Shown here piece by piece: positions 50,864 through 60,004 of a stretch of DNA of 64,000 nucleotides. The stretch is from Spirosoma sp. GTDB lineage: Bacteria; Bacteroidota; Bacteroidia; Cytophagales; Spirosomataceae. The DNA is taken from contig NZ_JAPLET010000022.1 of the NCBI RefSeq assembly GCF_026391055.1, positions 372,001 to 436,000 of the forward strand, given 5' to 3'. Under the pieces are notes generated by a model. It saw only the letters and a list, made by a program, of their open reading frames with translations. It was not told the origin of the DNA and searched no databases. Every line of letters starts with the position of its first letter. Within the stretch, counting starts at the first letter, position 1. The position numbers and the translations under genes were made by a program.

Positions 50864-52285
50864 ATGACTACACCTGCTATTGCGGTTTTCGACATTGGGA
50901 AGACGAATAAGAAGCTATTTCTTTTTGACGAAAATTACCGGATTGTTCACGAAAGATCAGAGCAGTTTACGGAAATTCCGGATGAGGACGGAGACTTATG
51001 CGAAGATGTACATCGGCTCACAAACTGGGTGAAATCGTCGCTGGCCGATGTACTGGCCTTGCCCGACTATGACGTTCGGGCGGTAAACTTCTCGACCTAC
51101 GGGGCCAGTATGGTTCATGTCGACGGCGAAGGGAAACCACTCTGTCCCCTCTACAATTACCTGAAAGCGTATCCGCCTGCACTCCTGCAGCAGTTTTTCG
51201 ATGCCTATGGGCCGGAAACCAGTATAACCCGCAAAACAGCGTCACCTTCGCTGGGAAGCCTTAATTCCGGTCTTCAACTGTATCGGCTCAGGCACGAGCA
51301 GCCAGATGTGCTGGCGAAACTTGCCTACACGCTTCACTTACCGCAATACGTGAGCAGCCTGATTAACAACTGGCCGGTTTCTGAACTGACCAGCATCGGG
51401 TGCCATACCATGCTCTGGGATTTCGACCGGCAAGGGTATCATGACTGGGTTGATCGGGAAAATGTTGCCCCTTATCTGGCGCCCATCGTACCGTCAGATT
51501 CGGCCAAAGAGATTACAGTCAGCGGCAAATCCGTTCAGGTAGGGGTGGGTCTGCACGACAGTTCAGCGGCTTTGATTCCGTATCTGGCCTCCACACAGAA
51601 CGAGGGTAATCCCTTCGTACTGATCTCTACCGGAACCTGGTGCGTAAGTATGAATCCGTTCAACAATAGCCCGCTCACAGCTGAAGAGTTGCAGTACGAT
51701 TGCCTGAATTACATGCATTACAAGGGGCAGTCTGTCAAATCGTCCCGGTTGTTTGCCGGTTACGAGCACGAACAGCAGATCAAGCACCTTGCCGATCATT
51801 TTGCTGTTCCCATAGAGCACTATATCAAGGTGGGGTATAACCCCGAAACCATCGAGAAACTGCGTCAGCATGCCAGTCAGGTGACGACGGAAGACGATGC
51901 GAAAGGTAAACAGCTTTTGTCCATGCAAGGCTCTTTATTCGGGCAGCGTGATCTGACAGACTTTGCCGATTATGAGGAGGCCTATCATCAGCTAATCCTC
52001 GACATTGTGGCCCAGCAACTGGTTTCGACCAACCTGGTGCTGAACGATACGTCCGGCAGTCGCACGGTGGTAAAACGAATCCTTGTCGATGGCGGATTCG
52101 GGAAGAACCCGATTTACATGAACCTACTCGCCCGTGCCTTCCCCGACCTTGATGTGTATGCAGCCTCTGTGGCGCAGGCGTCGGCGTTGGGGGCAGCACT
52201 CGCTGTTCATCACCACTGGAATACGCGCCCCATGCCTGCCGATTGTGTGGAACTCAGGAAATACACGGCTTCTGTGGTCGCTTAA
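50864..52285 (+). CDS. rhaB: Rhamnulokinase (FGGY family)
   Basis: The 473-residue FGGY-fold kinase phosphorylates L-rhamnulose with ATP. The N-terminal phosphate loop is 'VFDIGKTNKKLFLFD', the substrate-binding region 'VNFSTYGASMVHVDG', and the catalytic Asp lies in 'GVGLHDSSAALIPYL'. The hinge/ATP part is 'FVLISTGTWCVSMNPF' and 'ILVDGGFGKNPIYMNLLA'. L-fuculokinase is a possible alternative by sequence. The neighbouring rhaI, rhaEW and rhaM settle the role. Confidence 0.9.
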   Translation: MTTPAIAVFDIGKTNKKLFLFDENYRIVHERSEQFTEIPDEDGDLCEDVHRLTNWVKSSLADVLALPDYDVRAVNFSTYGASMVHVDGEGKPLCPLYNYLKAYPPALLQQFFDAYGPETSITRKTASPSLGSLNSGLQLYRLRHEQPDVLAKLAYTLHLPQYVSSLINNWPVSELTSIGCHTMLWDFDRQGYHDWVDRENVAPYLAPIVPSDSAKEITVSGKSVQVGVGLHDSSAALIPYLASTQNEGNPFVLISTGTWCVSMNPFNNSPLTAEELQYDCLNYMHYKGQSVKSSRLFAGYEHEQQIKHLADHFAVPIEHYIKVGYNPETIEKLRQHASQVTTEDDAKGKQLLSMQGSLFGQRDLTDFADYEEAYHQLILDIVAQQLVSTNLVLNDTSGSRTVVKRILVDGGFGKNPIYMNLLARAFPDLDVYAASVAQASALGAALAVHHHWNTRPMPADCVELRKYTASVVA

Positions 52286-52308
52286 ACGTAGCCCCAATTA
52301 TCCACTTA

Positions 52309-53448
52309 ATGATGCGTATTAACCCTTTGGCTGGTCGTCTGGGCTTGCTTATGCTGGTCGTAACTCTGACTGTACAAGCGCAGAAGTTACCTGCCAAGAA
52401 AGATATTCTGACAAAAATGACACTGGTCAATGCCTATTTTATGGCATCGTGGCCCGATCCCGGAAAAGAAATCGTAACCAACAAAACACGCCCCAGCAAC
52501 ATCTGGACGCGGTCGGTCTATTACGAGGGGCTGATGGCCTTGTATGGGATCGACAAAAAGAAACCCTACTACAATTACGCTGCTGAATGGGGTGAGAAGC
52601 ACCAATGGGGCTTGCGAAGCGGTGTCAACACGCGCAATGCGGATGATCAGTGCTGCGGCCAGACGTACATCGACCTCTATCTGATTGATAAAAAGCCCGA
52701 ACGGCTGCATGACATCAAAGCGTCTATTGACGCGATGGTGAAGAGTGATAAAGTGGACGACTGGAACTGGGTCGACGCTTTGCAGATGGCCATGCCCGTG
52801 TTTGCACAACTGGGTGTTCTGGAGAATGACCCGAGCTATTTTGAGAAGATGTACCAGATTTACATATACTCAAAAACCAAACACGGCGGCAATGGGCTTT
52901 ATAACCCAAAAGACGGTTTGTGGTGGCGCGATAAGGATTTTGTGCCGCCCTACAAAGAACCAAACGGCAAAGATTGCTACTGGTCACGGGGGAACGGTTG
53001 GGTAGTTGCGGCTTTTGTTCGCGTGCTTGACATTATGCCGAAAGGGGCACCTCATCGAGACGAATACGAGAAAACGTACCTCGACATGATGCGGGCCCTT
53101 GCACCCCTGCAACGGACGGATGGCTTCTGGAATGTGAGCTTGCATGATCCTGCCAACTTTGGCGGAAAAGAACTTACTGGAACTGCCCTGTTCACCTACG
53201 GAATGGCGTGGGGTATCAACCACGGTTTACTGGACGGGGAAATCTACAAACCCATCATCGCCAAAGCCTGGAATGCCATGGCCTCTGAATCGGTACACCC
53301 GAATGGTTTTCTGGGGTACGTGCAGGGAACGGGCAAAGAGCCCAAAGATGGTCAGCCGGTAACCTACGACAGCAAGCCCGATTTTGAGGATTATGGTCTG
53401 GGCTGTTTTCTGCTGGCTGGTACGGAATTGTATAAAATGAAAAAATAG
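52309..53448 (+). CDS. GH105-type unsaturated rhamnogalacturonyl hydrolase
   Basis: The 379-residue secreted (alpha/alpha)6-barrel enzyme has a signal peptide ending 'TVQAQ'. The start at 52309 is chosen because it gives the signal directly. An earlier ATG overlaps rhaB. Family features: 'TRSVYYEGLMALYGI', 'RNADDQCCGQTYIDLY' with the likely catalytic Asp, 'DWNWVDALQMAMPVF', 'WSRGNGWVVAAFVRVLDIMP' and 'ELTGTALFTYGMAWGIN'. GH105 enzymes (YteR-like) remove unsaturated galacturonic acid from rhamnose in pectin fragments, releasing rhamnose for the surrounding pathway. It lies 23 bp after rhaB. Confidence 0.88.
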   Translation: MMRINPLAGRLGLLMLVVTLTVQAQKLPAKKDILTKMTLVNAYFMASWPDPGKEIVTNKTRPSNIWTRSVYYEGLMALYGIDKKKPYYNYAAEWGEKHQWGLRSGVNTRNADDQCCGQTYIDLYLIDKKPERLHDIKASIDAMVKSDKVDDWNWVDALQMAMPVFAQLGVLENDPSYFEKMYQIYIYSKTKHGGNGLYNPKDGLWWRDKDFVPPYKEPNGKDCYWSRGNGWVVAAFVRVLDIMPKGAPHRDEYEKTYLDMMRALAPLQRTDGFWNVSLHDPANFGGKELTGTALFTYGMAWGINHGLLDGEIYKPIIAKAWNAMASESVHPNGFLGYVQGTGKEPKDGQPVTYDSKPDFEDYGLGCFLLAGTELYKMKK

Positions 53449-53464
53449 AAACGCGGATTTAACG

Positions 53465-53779
53465 ATGGAAGAAGTAGCTTTTACCATGAAATTGAAGCCA
53501 GGCGTTGAGGCCGAGTACCAGCGCCGTCACGATGAAATATGGCCCGAGTTAACCCAGGCCCTTTTAGAGGCCGGTATTCGGGATTATTCAATCTACCTCG
53601 ACCGCGCAACGGGAACCCTGTTCGCTGTTCAGAAACGACTGCCCAACCATACCACTGCCGATTTGCCCGGATTGCCCGTTATGAAGCGCTGGTGGGCTTA
53701 TATGGCCGACCTGATGGAAACAAACCCCGACCATTCGCCCGTGGCTGTTCCCCTGGAACGGGTCTTTCATCAGGTGTAA
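53465..53779 (+). CDS. rhaM: L-rhamnose mutarotase
   Basis: The 104-residue protein interconverts alpha- and beta-L-rhamnose, supplying the anomer used by the isomerase. It carries the family pattern 'FTMKLKPGVEAEYQRRHDEIWPEL' (with the active-site His near residue 24), 'IRDYSIYLD' and 'WWAYMADLMETNPDHSP'. The length is typical. It begins 16 bp after the GH105-type gene, in the same operon. Confidence 0.95.
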   Translation: MEEVAFTMKLKPGVEAEYQRRHDEIWPELTQALLEAGIRDYSIYLDRATGTLFAVQKRLPNHTTADLPGLPVMKRWWAYMADLMETNPDHSPVAVPLERVFHQV

Positions 53780-53913
53780 TAATTGGCTTGGGGGATATAG
53801 TCTGTTTGGTCATAGAAACAGTAGAGTATCAATAGAATCAGGCTATTGTGCCTGTACTAACAAAAAAGTTGGCTCTGCTGAGTAAGTACGCTCACTGATC
53901 GCATTTTGGAAAT

Positions 53914-54960
53914 ATGAAACTACACGCCTTTTACCTTTCTGTATTCTTTGCGGTATCCACTCGTGTCCTTCCGGCGCAACCCGCGAACCCAGCTGTTCTG
54001 AAAAGTGAATTTATTTATGAACAGGCCCCCTTTCCGGAATGCCATGCATCTACCATCGCAGAAACTCCCCAGGGGTTGGTGGCCGCCTGGTTTGGCGGAA
54101 CCCGTGAGCGGCACCCGGACGTAGGGATTTGGGTAAGCAGCGCGGCCAAATCTGGCTGGACAACGCCCGTAGAAGTGGCAACGGGTGTTCAAACCGATGG
54201 CAAACGGCTGCCCTGCTGGAACCCGGTATTATTTCAGGTTCCCAAAGGCGAATTACTTCTGTTTTATAAAGTTGGCCCCAGCCCGTCTACCTGGTGGGGG
54301 ATGCTAAAACGGTCGACAGACGGTGGGAAAAGCTGGTCGGCAGCGGAGCGGTTGCCGGAAGGAATTGCGGGTCCTATTAAAAACAAACCAGTTTTGCTGC
54401 CTTCGGGCGTGTTGCTGTGCCCAAGCAGTTCGGAAGATCATAACTGGCGGGTTCATTTTGAGCAGACCAGTGATTGGGGCAAAACATGGCAGCGAACGGA
54501 AGCAATCAATGACGGCGTGAACGATGGAGCCATTCAGCCCAGTGTGCTTTTTCACCCCGGTGGGCAGTTACAGGCACTTTGCCGGAGTCAGAAAACAGGA
54601 TTCGTTGCCGAAACCTGGTCAAAAGACGGCGGCAAGACCTGGTCGCCCCTGCAAAAAACGACGCTGCCCAACCCAAATTCCGGAACGGACGCAGTTACGC
54701 TCGCCGATGGTCGGCAGGTATTGGTTTACAATCCGGTTTCGCCAACACCCGGTAAGTCTGGTGGTCCTCGTACGCCACTTGAAGTCGCTATTTCAAGCGA
54801 TGGTAAAAGCTGGAAGACCCTGGCTGTGCTCGAAAATACGCCCGGTGAGTATTCCTATCCGGCGGTCATTCAAACTGCCGATGGACTCTTACAGATAACC
54901 TATACCTGGAAACGTCAGCGAATCAGACACGTGGTTGTCGACCCTAAAAAAATGTCGTAG
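53914..54960 (+). CDS. Secreted sialidase-fold (BNR repeat) glycosidase-like protein
   Basis: The 348-residue protein has a signal peptide ending near 'VLPAQ'. Asp-box repeats 'STDGGKSW', 'TSDWGKTW', 'SKDGGKTW' and a weaker 'SSDGKSW' mark a six-bladed sialidase propeller. The segment 'CHASTIAETPQGLVAAWFGGTRERHPDVGIW' matches the BNR_2 family often found in Bacteroidota polysaccharide loci. The classical FRIP motif of true sialidases is absent, so sialic acid may not be the substrate. Its place after rhaM suggests action on rhamnose-containing glycans. That is inference. A 134-bp gap precedes it, so it may have its own promoter. Confidence 0.8.
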   Translation: MKLHAFYLSVFFAVSTRVLPAQPANPAVLKSEFIYEQAPFPECHASTIAETPQGLVAAWFGGTRERHPDVGIWVSSAAKSGWTTPVEVATGVQTDGKRLPCWNPVLFQVPKGELLLFYKVGPSPSTWWGMLKRSTDGGKSWSAAERLPEGIAGPIKNKPVLLPSGVLLCPSSSEDHNWRVHFEQTSDWGKTWQRTEAINDGVNDGAIQPSVLFHPGGQLQALCRSQKTGFVAETWSKDGGKTWSPLQKTTLPNPNSGTDAVTLADGRQVLVYNPVSPTPGKSGGPRTPLEVAISSDGKSWKTLAVLENTPGEYSYPAVIQTADGLLQITYTWKRQRIRHVVVDPKKMS

Positions 54961-55011
54961 CTACTAGAGTTCTGACACTTCTCGGCGAAAGCTTTTTAAT
55001 GATCAAATCGT

Positions 55012-55048
55012 AAAAAACGGTCTGACGCCTGGCGTCAGACCGTTTTTT
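55012..55048. terminator. Strong terminator after the rhamnose locus
   Basis: An 18-bp inverted repeat (55012-55029 with 55031-55048) ends in A and T runs on either side, forming a classical bidirectional terminator 52 bp after the sialidase-fold gene. Confidence 0.9.
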
Positions 55049-55179
55049 TGTAAAATTTTTGAATTGGAATAGGGGTACGTCTCGATCTGGTTGTCATGAA
55101 TGGCAAACACGCAGTCTGTCGGACAAATGGGTGTCTGGAGCTGTGTGGTCGAATAGTAAAACAAATACAACCAGTTGTT

Positions 55180-55899
55180 ATGAAATCAACATCCAGCCAA
55201 ATGCTCAATCTCATTTTAATCGCTTTAGTATTCAGCTTGGCCAGCTGTTCATTAATCCGTGAGGATGTCGGCCCGTATCAGAGCGGTACGCAAATATATG
55301 CTTTTAGCGGGTTTGACCGGGTCGATATGGGAAGTGCTTTCAACATCACCGTACAGCAGGGGAACGCCTTTGCGGTGATGGTAGAAGGCGACCGGCGCAA
55401 TCTGAATGACCTTGATGTGTATACGCGTAATGGTACGCTGTATGCCCGGTACCGGACCTCCCGTCGGCGGGAGTACCAGAATGCGTTTACGATTACAATG
55501 CCAACGCTACGGGGTGTTGATTTTTCGGGCGCCAGCCGCTCGACGGTTAGTGGTTTTTCCAATCTGGAAAATCTCGACGTCTCCTTATCGGGTGCTTCCG
55601 AAAGTCAGGTTTCAGTTCCGGCCAGTCGGCTGAGTCTTGTCTTGTCTGGTGCTTCTGTGTTGCATTTAACCGGCCAGGGAACTTCCCTCACAAGCGATCT
55701 GTCGGGTGCATCATTAGTACAAGCGTTTGGCTACCCGGTAGAACATGCAGATGTGGAGGTTTCGGGAGCCAGTAAAGCGAACATTAGTGTGGGCACCACA
55801 CTAGTTGTTAAGGCAAGTGGTGCCAGTACCGTACGTTACAGGGGTTCACCTACGGTGCGGCAACAACTGAGTGGTGCCAGTTCTGTGCAGAAAGAATAA
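55180..55899 (+). CDS. GIN-domain (DUF2807) lipoprotein
   Basis: The 239-residue lipoprotein starts at 55180. The signal ends FSLASC, and in-frame upstream Met codons lie before a poor signal. The body matches DUF2807, the putative auto-transporter head GIN domain: 'FDRVDMGSAFNITVQQGNAFAVMVEG' and then a beta-helix made of repeated 'SGAS' turns (seen about eight times from 'GVDFSGASRST' to 'QQLSGASSVQKE'). The function of this family is unknown, and it is probably exposed in the periplasm or on the surface. It stands alone between two hairpins. Confidence 0.88.
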   Translation: MKSTSSQMLNLILIALVFSLASCSLIREDVGPYQSGTQIYAFSGFDRVDMGSAFNITVQQGNAFAVMVEGDRRNLNDLDVYTRNGTLYARYRTSRRREYQNAFTITMPTLRGVDFSGASRSTVSGFSNLENLDVSLSGASESQVSVPASRLSLVLSGASVLHLTGQGTSLTSDLSGASLVQAFGYPVEHADVEVSGASKANISVGTTLVVKASGASTVRYRGSPTVRQQLSGASSVQKE

Positions 55900-55921
55900 G
55901 GTAATGGCCGATTAACTTGCC

Positions 55922-55992
55922 AAGAGTTTCATAGAAATGAGAGGCCTTTACTCGATAGTGAGTTAAAGGCCTCTCATTTCTATGAAACTCTT
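55922..55992. terminator. Perfect 29-bp hairpin between convergent genes
   Basis: Arms 55922-55950 and 55964-55992 are perfect over 29 bp around a 13-nt loop that could add a few further pairs. It lies between the GIN-domain gene and mlaD, which converge. Confidence 0.8.
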
Positions 55993-56002
55993 CATCAGAT
56001 AC

Positions 56003-57028
56003 TTATGGTTGAACGGCCGCTGTACTATCCGCTTTCTTTTTGGCTTCTTCTTTAGATTTTTTCTTAAAGAAGCCGCGCAGCAGGAAATTACTTTGAGCCG
56101 CTTTGAGGTCTTCATTGAGCAAAACGGATCCCTGGCTTAAGTTCTTCAACGTAGTCCGGAGATTGGCGGCCGTTTCCTGATCGGTGAGCAGCACCCCCAG
56201 TGGGCTGTTCGTATTGTTCAGCTTCTCCGAAGCTCGGTTCAGGTTTTGAGACGTTTGCCCAAGCGTAGCTACCGTTGTATTTGCTGATTTAGCCGCGCCC
56301 TCAAGGGAGGCCGCGGAGCGGCTCAAGCGTCGGAACACCGTGGTGTCGGTTACTAATTCATGTGCCAGTGTCCCTTTCGTATTCAGGCGAGCGGCAAACT
56401 GCGAAACGGAACCCGTCATTTTTACGGTATTGCCAGATGCCAGTTCAAGATTACGCATCGCCTTCTTGAAATTCTCGGCTACCAGCGAATCGGTCAGAAC
56501 CGCACCTACTGTACCTTTCCCACGCCGGAGGTTGCCAACTAGTTCTTTGAAATCGTTGGTTACTTTGAGCAGGTTATTGTTGTTTTCCTGCAAGGTTGCC
56601 ATGATCTGGTCGGAACTTAATGCGGCCGAAGTTTTGATGCGGTCGCCGTCTTCCACCTGTGGATGGCTGGTGGTGCCGCCCGCAATCACAACAATCTTGT
56701 TGCCGATAAGACCGTCGGAGCTTATCGTGGCGTCGGCGTCTTTCCGGATATACTGTTGCGAGCTTTCCTCAATGCTCATGTCGACCTCGACCTGTGCGTT
56801 GCCGAAAAAGCTGATTCGTTTAACGGTACCGATTTTTACGCCCGAAAACCAGACGTTGTTACCTACTTTGAGGCCACCCACGTCTTTGAAAACAGCCATA
56901 AGTTTAAAGCTCTTCGTGAAGCGTTTTTGTTGACCGCCCAGTACAAACACCCCGGCAACGAAAATGATGATGCCCAGCAGGACAAAGATGCCAACGACAA
57001 CGGAGCGTTTGTTCGATTCTGTACTCAT
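56003..57028 (-). CDS. mlaD: MlaD-family (MCE) lipid transport protein
   Basis: The 341-residue protein has one N-terminal membrane helix (about 9-30) and then the MCE domain (about 38-115, 'FKDVGGLKVGNNVWFSGVKIGTVKRI', 'SDGLIGNKIVVI'). A long helical tail (about 130-320) contains heptad-like Leu/Asn/Thr patterns. The last 30 residues are Lys/Ala-rich and probably disordered. MlaD hexamers bind phospholipid in the periplasm on top of the MlaFE transporter and maintain outer-membrane lipid asymmetry. The tail is longer than in E. coli MlaD, as is usual in Bacteroidota. It is the last gene of an mlaE-mlaF-mlaD set on the minus strand. Confidence 0.92.
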   Translation of the reverse strand: MSTESNKRSVVVGIFVLLGIIIFVAGVFVLGGQQKRFTKSFKLMAVFKDVGGLKVGNNVWFSGVKIGTVKRISFFGNAQVEVDMSIEESSQQYIRKDADATISSDGLIGNKIVVIAGGTTSHPQVEDGDRIKTSAALSSDQIMATLQENNNNLLKVTNDFKELVGNLRRGKGTVGAVLTDSLVAENFKKAMRNLELASGNTVKMTGSVSQFAARLNTKGTLAHELVTDTTVFRRLSRSAASLEGAAKSANTTVATLGQTSQNLNRASEKLNNTNSPLGVLLTDQETAANLRTTLKNLSQGSVLLNEDLKAAQSNFLLRGFFKKKSKEEAKKKADSTAAVQP

Positions 57029-57118
57029 TGAATGGTTTTGATTTTAATGTACGGTATACTGTTTATAGTGGTGAATGTTATAAACCGTATACAGAAAACT
57101 GGAAACGCACCAGACTGT

Positions 57119-57874
57119 TTAATTCACAAACTTGTAATTATAAAACTGTTGTATTCGCTCATCGGGATCGGCAAATACATCCTCAAAAGTGCCTACTCGC
57201 TCAAACTTCCCATCGAGCAGCATGGCTACCCGGTCGCCGGTAGTTTTGGCGCACGTCAGGTCGTGGGTAATGATGATGGATGTCGCCCCGAACCGCTCCC
57301 GAACTTCATTGATGAGGTTATTGATTTCAATACTCGTGATCGGGTCTAAACCAGCCGTTGGCTCGTCGTAGAGCATGATATCGGGCTTCAGGATCAACGT
57401 TCGGGCAATGCCAATCCGCTTGCGCTGCCCGCCCGATAGCTCAGATGGCATCTGGTTGATGGTTTGCGACAGGCCGACATCGTCGAGGGCTTCTTCAACA
57501 GCTTTGTCAATCTCTCCGCGGCTCAGGTTCCGGACGTTCCGCACCAGCGGGAACTCAAGATTTTCGCGGATGCTCATGCTGTCATACAGGGCGCTGCTCT
57601 GAAACGAGAATCCTACTTTTTGCCGGAACAAATCCAGTTCTTTCCCCTGTAATGTCTGTACATCCTGCCCAAGAACCAGGATACTGCCGGCATCGGGTTT
57701 AAGCAGGCCAACCATCAACTTAATCAAAACCGATTTACCCGTGCCAGAACGGCCTAGTACAGCTACATTTTCGCCCCGGTTTACTTCCAGATCTACACCT
57801 CTCAGGACGTGCAGATCGCCGAAGGACTTCCGGAGCCCTTTAATTGAAATTACTGGTTCAGTAGATGATGTCAT
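57119..57874 (-). CDS. mlaF: Lipid-transport ABC ATPase MlaF
   Basis: The 251-residue ABC ATPase has Walker A 'GRSGTGKSV' near residue 41, the Q-loop 'FSFQSSALYDSM', the signature 'LSGGQRKR' near residue 146, Walker B 'IMLYDEPTAGLDP' and the H-loop 'IIITHD'. The Y-D-S after the Q-loop and the length fit the MlaF subfamily. It powers lipid movement by MlaE on the cytoplasmic face of the inner membrane. It lies between mlaD (90 bp downstream) and mlaE (168 bp upstream). The larger gap contains a repeat element. Confidence 0.94.
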   Translation of the reverse strand: MTSSTEPVISIKGLRKSFGDLHVLRGVDLEVNRGENVAVLGRSGTGKSVLIKLMVGLLKPDAGSILVLGQDVQTLQGKELDLFRQKVGFSFQSSALYDSMSIRENLEFPLVRNVRNLSRGEIDKAVEEALDDVGLSQTINQMPSELSGGQRKRIGIARTLILKPDIMLYDEPTAGLDPITSIEINNLINEVRERFGATSIIITHDLTCAKTTGDRVAMLLDGKFERVGTFEDVFADPDERIQQFYNYKFVN

Positions 57875-57879
57875 AGTTT

Positions 57880-58037
57880 GATGAGTGAATGGGAGAATGA
57901 ATGATTGAATAAGTTCAGGGAATTGTCAATGGTGCCAGATTGCCACTTTACGAAGAAATCTATGCCCTGTTGTAGGCCGTCATAGGCGTCAATGCCCTTC
58001 CTTTCATTCACTCATTCACATAATCTATCATTCAAAA
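57880..58037. repeat. Dispersed gagtgaatg-type repeat between mlaE and mlaF
   Basis: The outer parts of this gap (about 57880-57914 and 58000-58037) form a loose inverted repeat built of gagtgaatg/cattcactc words. The same words make up the arms of the repeat between rhaI and rhaB. It lies inside an operon and leaves both genes intact. Confidence 0.5.
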
Positions 58038-58042
58038 TTGTA

Positions 58043-58858
58043 TTAACTTCCCCGAATCGCTCCTACGATTTGCAGCGAAAGGAGTTCTTCGATGAATACT
58101 AGAAACATGGATGTAACAACGGCTGAGTTAGCCGCCTTGCCTACGCCTTCGGTACCTTTTGATGAATGATAGCCTTTGTAGCAGCCAACCATGCCAATGG
58201 TAAAGCCAAAGACGATTGATTTCAGTACGGAGGCAAAAATATCCAGGTAGGTAATTGCGCCGAATACTTCCTGCATGAACGACGTAAAACTGGTTTGTTC
58301 GTTCTGGTTAACATTGATATACGCACCGATGAGACCCACGAATATGGTGTACATCGTCAGCAACGGAATGGTAAACGACGTGGCCAGTACACGGGTAACA
58401 ACCAGGAATTTGAAGGGGTCGGTGCCGGAAACTTCCATGGCGTCGATCTGTTCGGTTACGTTCATCGAGCCTAATTCTGCGCCAATGCTCGACCCCACTT
58501 TCCCTGCAGCAATAAGTGCCGTCACAAGCGGCCCCAGTGCCCGAACAATGGCAATGGCAATGAGCGATGGCAACCACGACGTAGCGCCAAATTCAGACAA
58601 AGACGGGCGGGACTGATTCGTGAAGACAATACCCGTGATAAAGCCCGTTGTGGAAATCAACAGCAACGAACGGAAGCCGACTTCGTAGCATTGGCGAACA
58701 ATCTCTTTAAATTCGTAGGGAGGCAAAAGAGCTTCCCGAAAGAAACGGCCGATAAACGACGAAACATCCGCCAAACCAAGTAAAAATCTATCAAGGCGTC
58801 GTGTAACAACGGGCCGATCTGAAACACGATCAGTAGGTTTTGTAGTATCAGACTGCAT
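58043..58858 (-). CDS. mlaE: MlaE-family lipid-transport permease
   Basis: The 271-residue inner-membrane permease has about five hydrophobic segments. Family patterns: 'IVRQCYEVGFRSLLLISTTGFITGIVF', 'GPLVTALIAAGKVGSSIGAELGSMNVTEQIDAMEVSGTDP' (the conserved central signature) and 'IVFGFTIGMVGCYKGYHSSKGTEGVGKA'. It forms the membrane core of the Mla retrograde or anterograde phospholipid transporter with MlaF and MlaD encoded downstream. The start gives a charged N-terminus of about 35 residues. Confidence 0.95.
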   Translation of the reverse strand: MQSDTTKPTDRVSDRPVVTRRLDRFLLGLADVSSFIGRFFREALLPPYEFKEIVRQCYEVGFRSLLLISTTGFITGIVFTNQSRPSLSEFGATSWLPSLIAIAIVRALGPLVTALIAAGKVGSSIGAELGSMNVTEQIDAMEVSGTDPFKFLVVTRVLATSFTIPLLTMYTIFVGLIGAYINVNQNEQTSFTSFMQEVFGAITYLDIFASVLKSIVFGFTIGMVGCYKGYHSSKGTEGVGKAANSAVVTSMFLVFIEELLSLQIVGAIRGS

Positions 58859-59138
58859 TCAAAAAATGGAGGGAAAGCCGACGGGATACGCCCTGCCGGA
58901 TATAGAGGTATAACTGATTTAGACGATTAGGGTTTTATTTGATCTTGAGTTAATACGTTTGCCACGATTTTTTCGATCAAAAATTGTCCGGCCGCGTAAA
59001 AAACGGCATAAATACTCATCTTTCACTTAAAAACGGCACCTTCCCGAATCAATCGGTTGAAATAGATGGGAGGGGACCATAAAAAAACGACCTTTGTAGC
59101 CTAGATAACCCGTCTTCCGGTGGGTTTGCCAGTTGCTT

Positions 59139-59990
59139 ATGATTACTATTGGACGAATAAATACCCTAACAGCCCTGCGCGAAACAAGCGTTGGGTTTTT
59201 CCTTGGCGACCTGTCGGATCGACGGACGCAGGACTTCAACAACGATATACTGTTGCCCAACAAATACGTACCCGATACGCTTGCTGTCGACGACGATATT
59301 GATGTATTCGTGTATACTGATTCCGAAGACCGCCCCATTGCCACAACCCTGACACCAGCCATTCAGCGGAATGAGTTTGCCAGTTTACAGGTAGTGGCGG
59401 TTAACAGCGCGGGTGCTTTTCTGGACTGGGGACTCGAAAAGGATCTGCTGGTGCCCCACCGCGAACAAGCCCGGCCTATGGAAGTGGGCCAGTGGTACGT
59501 TGTCTTTATGTACCTCGATGAAAGTACAAACCGGCTGGTAGCGTCGAGTAAAGTAAACCGCTTCCTGGACGAAGACGTACGCGACCTGCAAGTTGGTGAT
59601 GAAGTGCAACTACTGGCCTACGAACTAACCGACCTCGGGGTCAATGTAATCATCAATAATCGGTATAAGGGATTGGTATACAGTAACGAAATTTTCCGGA
59701 CGGTCCGCCCCGGCGATCCGCTGATCGGGTATATTAAGAACATTCGGGATGATAACCGGGTGGATGTGAGCCTGCAACGGACAGGTTACGAGAATGTAGA
59801 ACCCAACGCCCGGCGGATTCTGGCTACGCTGAAAGCCGAGAATGGTTTTCTGCCCCTGACGGATAACACCTCGCCCGAAGTAATTTACGAAACACTCGAA
59901 ATGAGCAAGAAAACGTTCAAGAAAGCCATCGGGACCCTTTATCGGGAGCGTAAAATCGTTCTGGAAGAGAAAGGTATCCGGCTGGTTTAA
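59139..59990 (+). CDS. CvfB/YitL-like S1 RNA-binding protein
   Basis: The 283-residue cytoplasmic protein matches the CvfB family: an N-terminal OB fold, then S1-type domains ('QVVAVNSAGAFLDWGLEKDLLVPHREQ' near 90-120, and 'VIINNRYKGLVYSNEIFRTVRPGDPLIGYI' near 170-200) and a C-terminal winged-helix ('MSKKTFKKAIGTLYRERKI'). In Firmicutes CvfB binds RNA and affects virulence-factor expression. The role in Bacteroidota is not known. The ATG at 59139 is preferred over a TTG two codons upstream. It ends at a 41-bp hairpin. Confidence 0.88.
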   Translation: MITIGRINTLTALRETSVGFFLGDLSDRRTQDFNNDILLPNKYVPDTLAVDDDIDVFVYTDSEDRPIATTLTPAIQRNEFASLQVVAVNSAGAFLDWGLEKDLLVPHREQARPMEVGQWYVVFMYLDESTNRLVASSKVNRFLDEDVRDLQVGDEVQLLAYELTDLGVNVIINNRYKGLVYSNEIFRTVRPGDPLIGYIKNIRDDNRVDVSLQRTGYENVEPNARRILATLKAENGFLPLTDNTSPEVIYETLEMSKKTFKKAIGTLYRERKIVLEEKGIRLV

Positions 59991-60004
59991 CGACTGGGTG
60001 ACCA

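Noticed and set aside
45581..54960. Rhamnose locus as a SusCD-type polysaccharide utilisation locus
   Set aside because: No susC or susD gene lies in the locus. The only SusCD pair is 40 kb away without enzymes.
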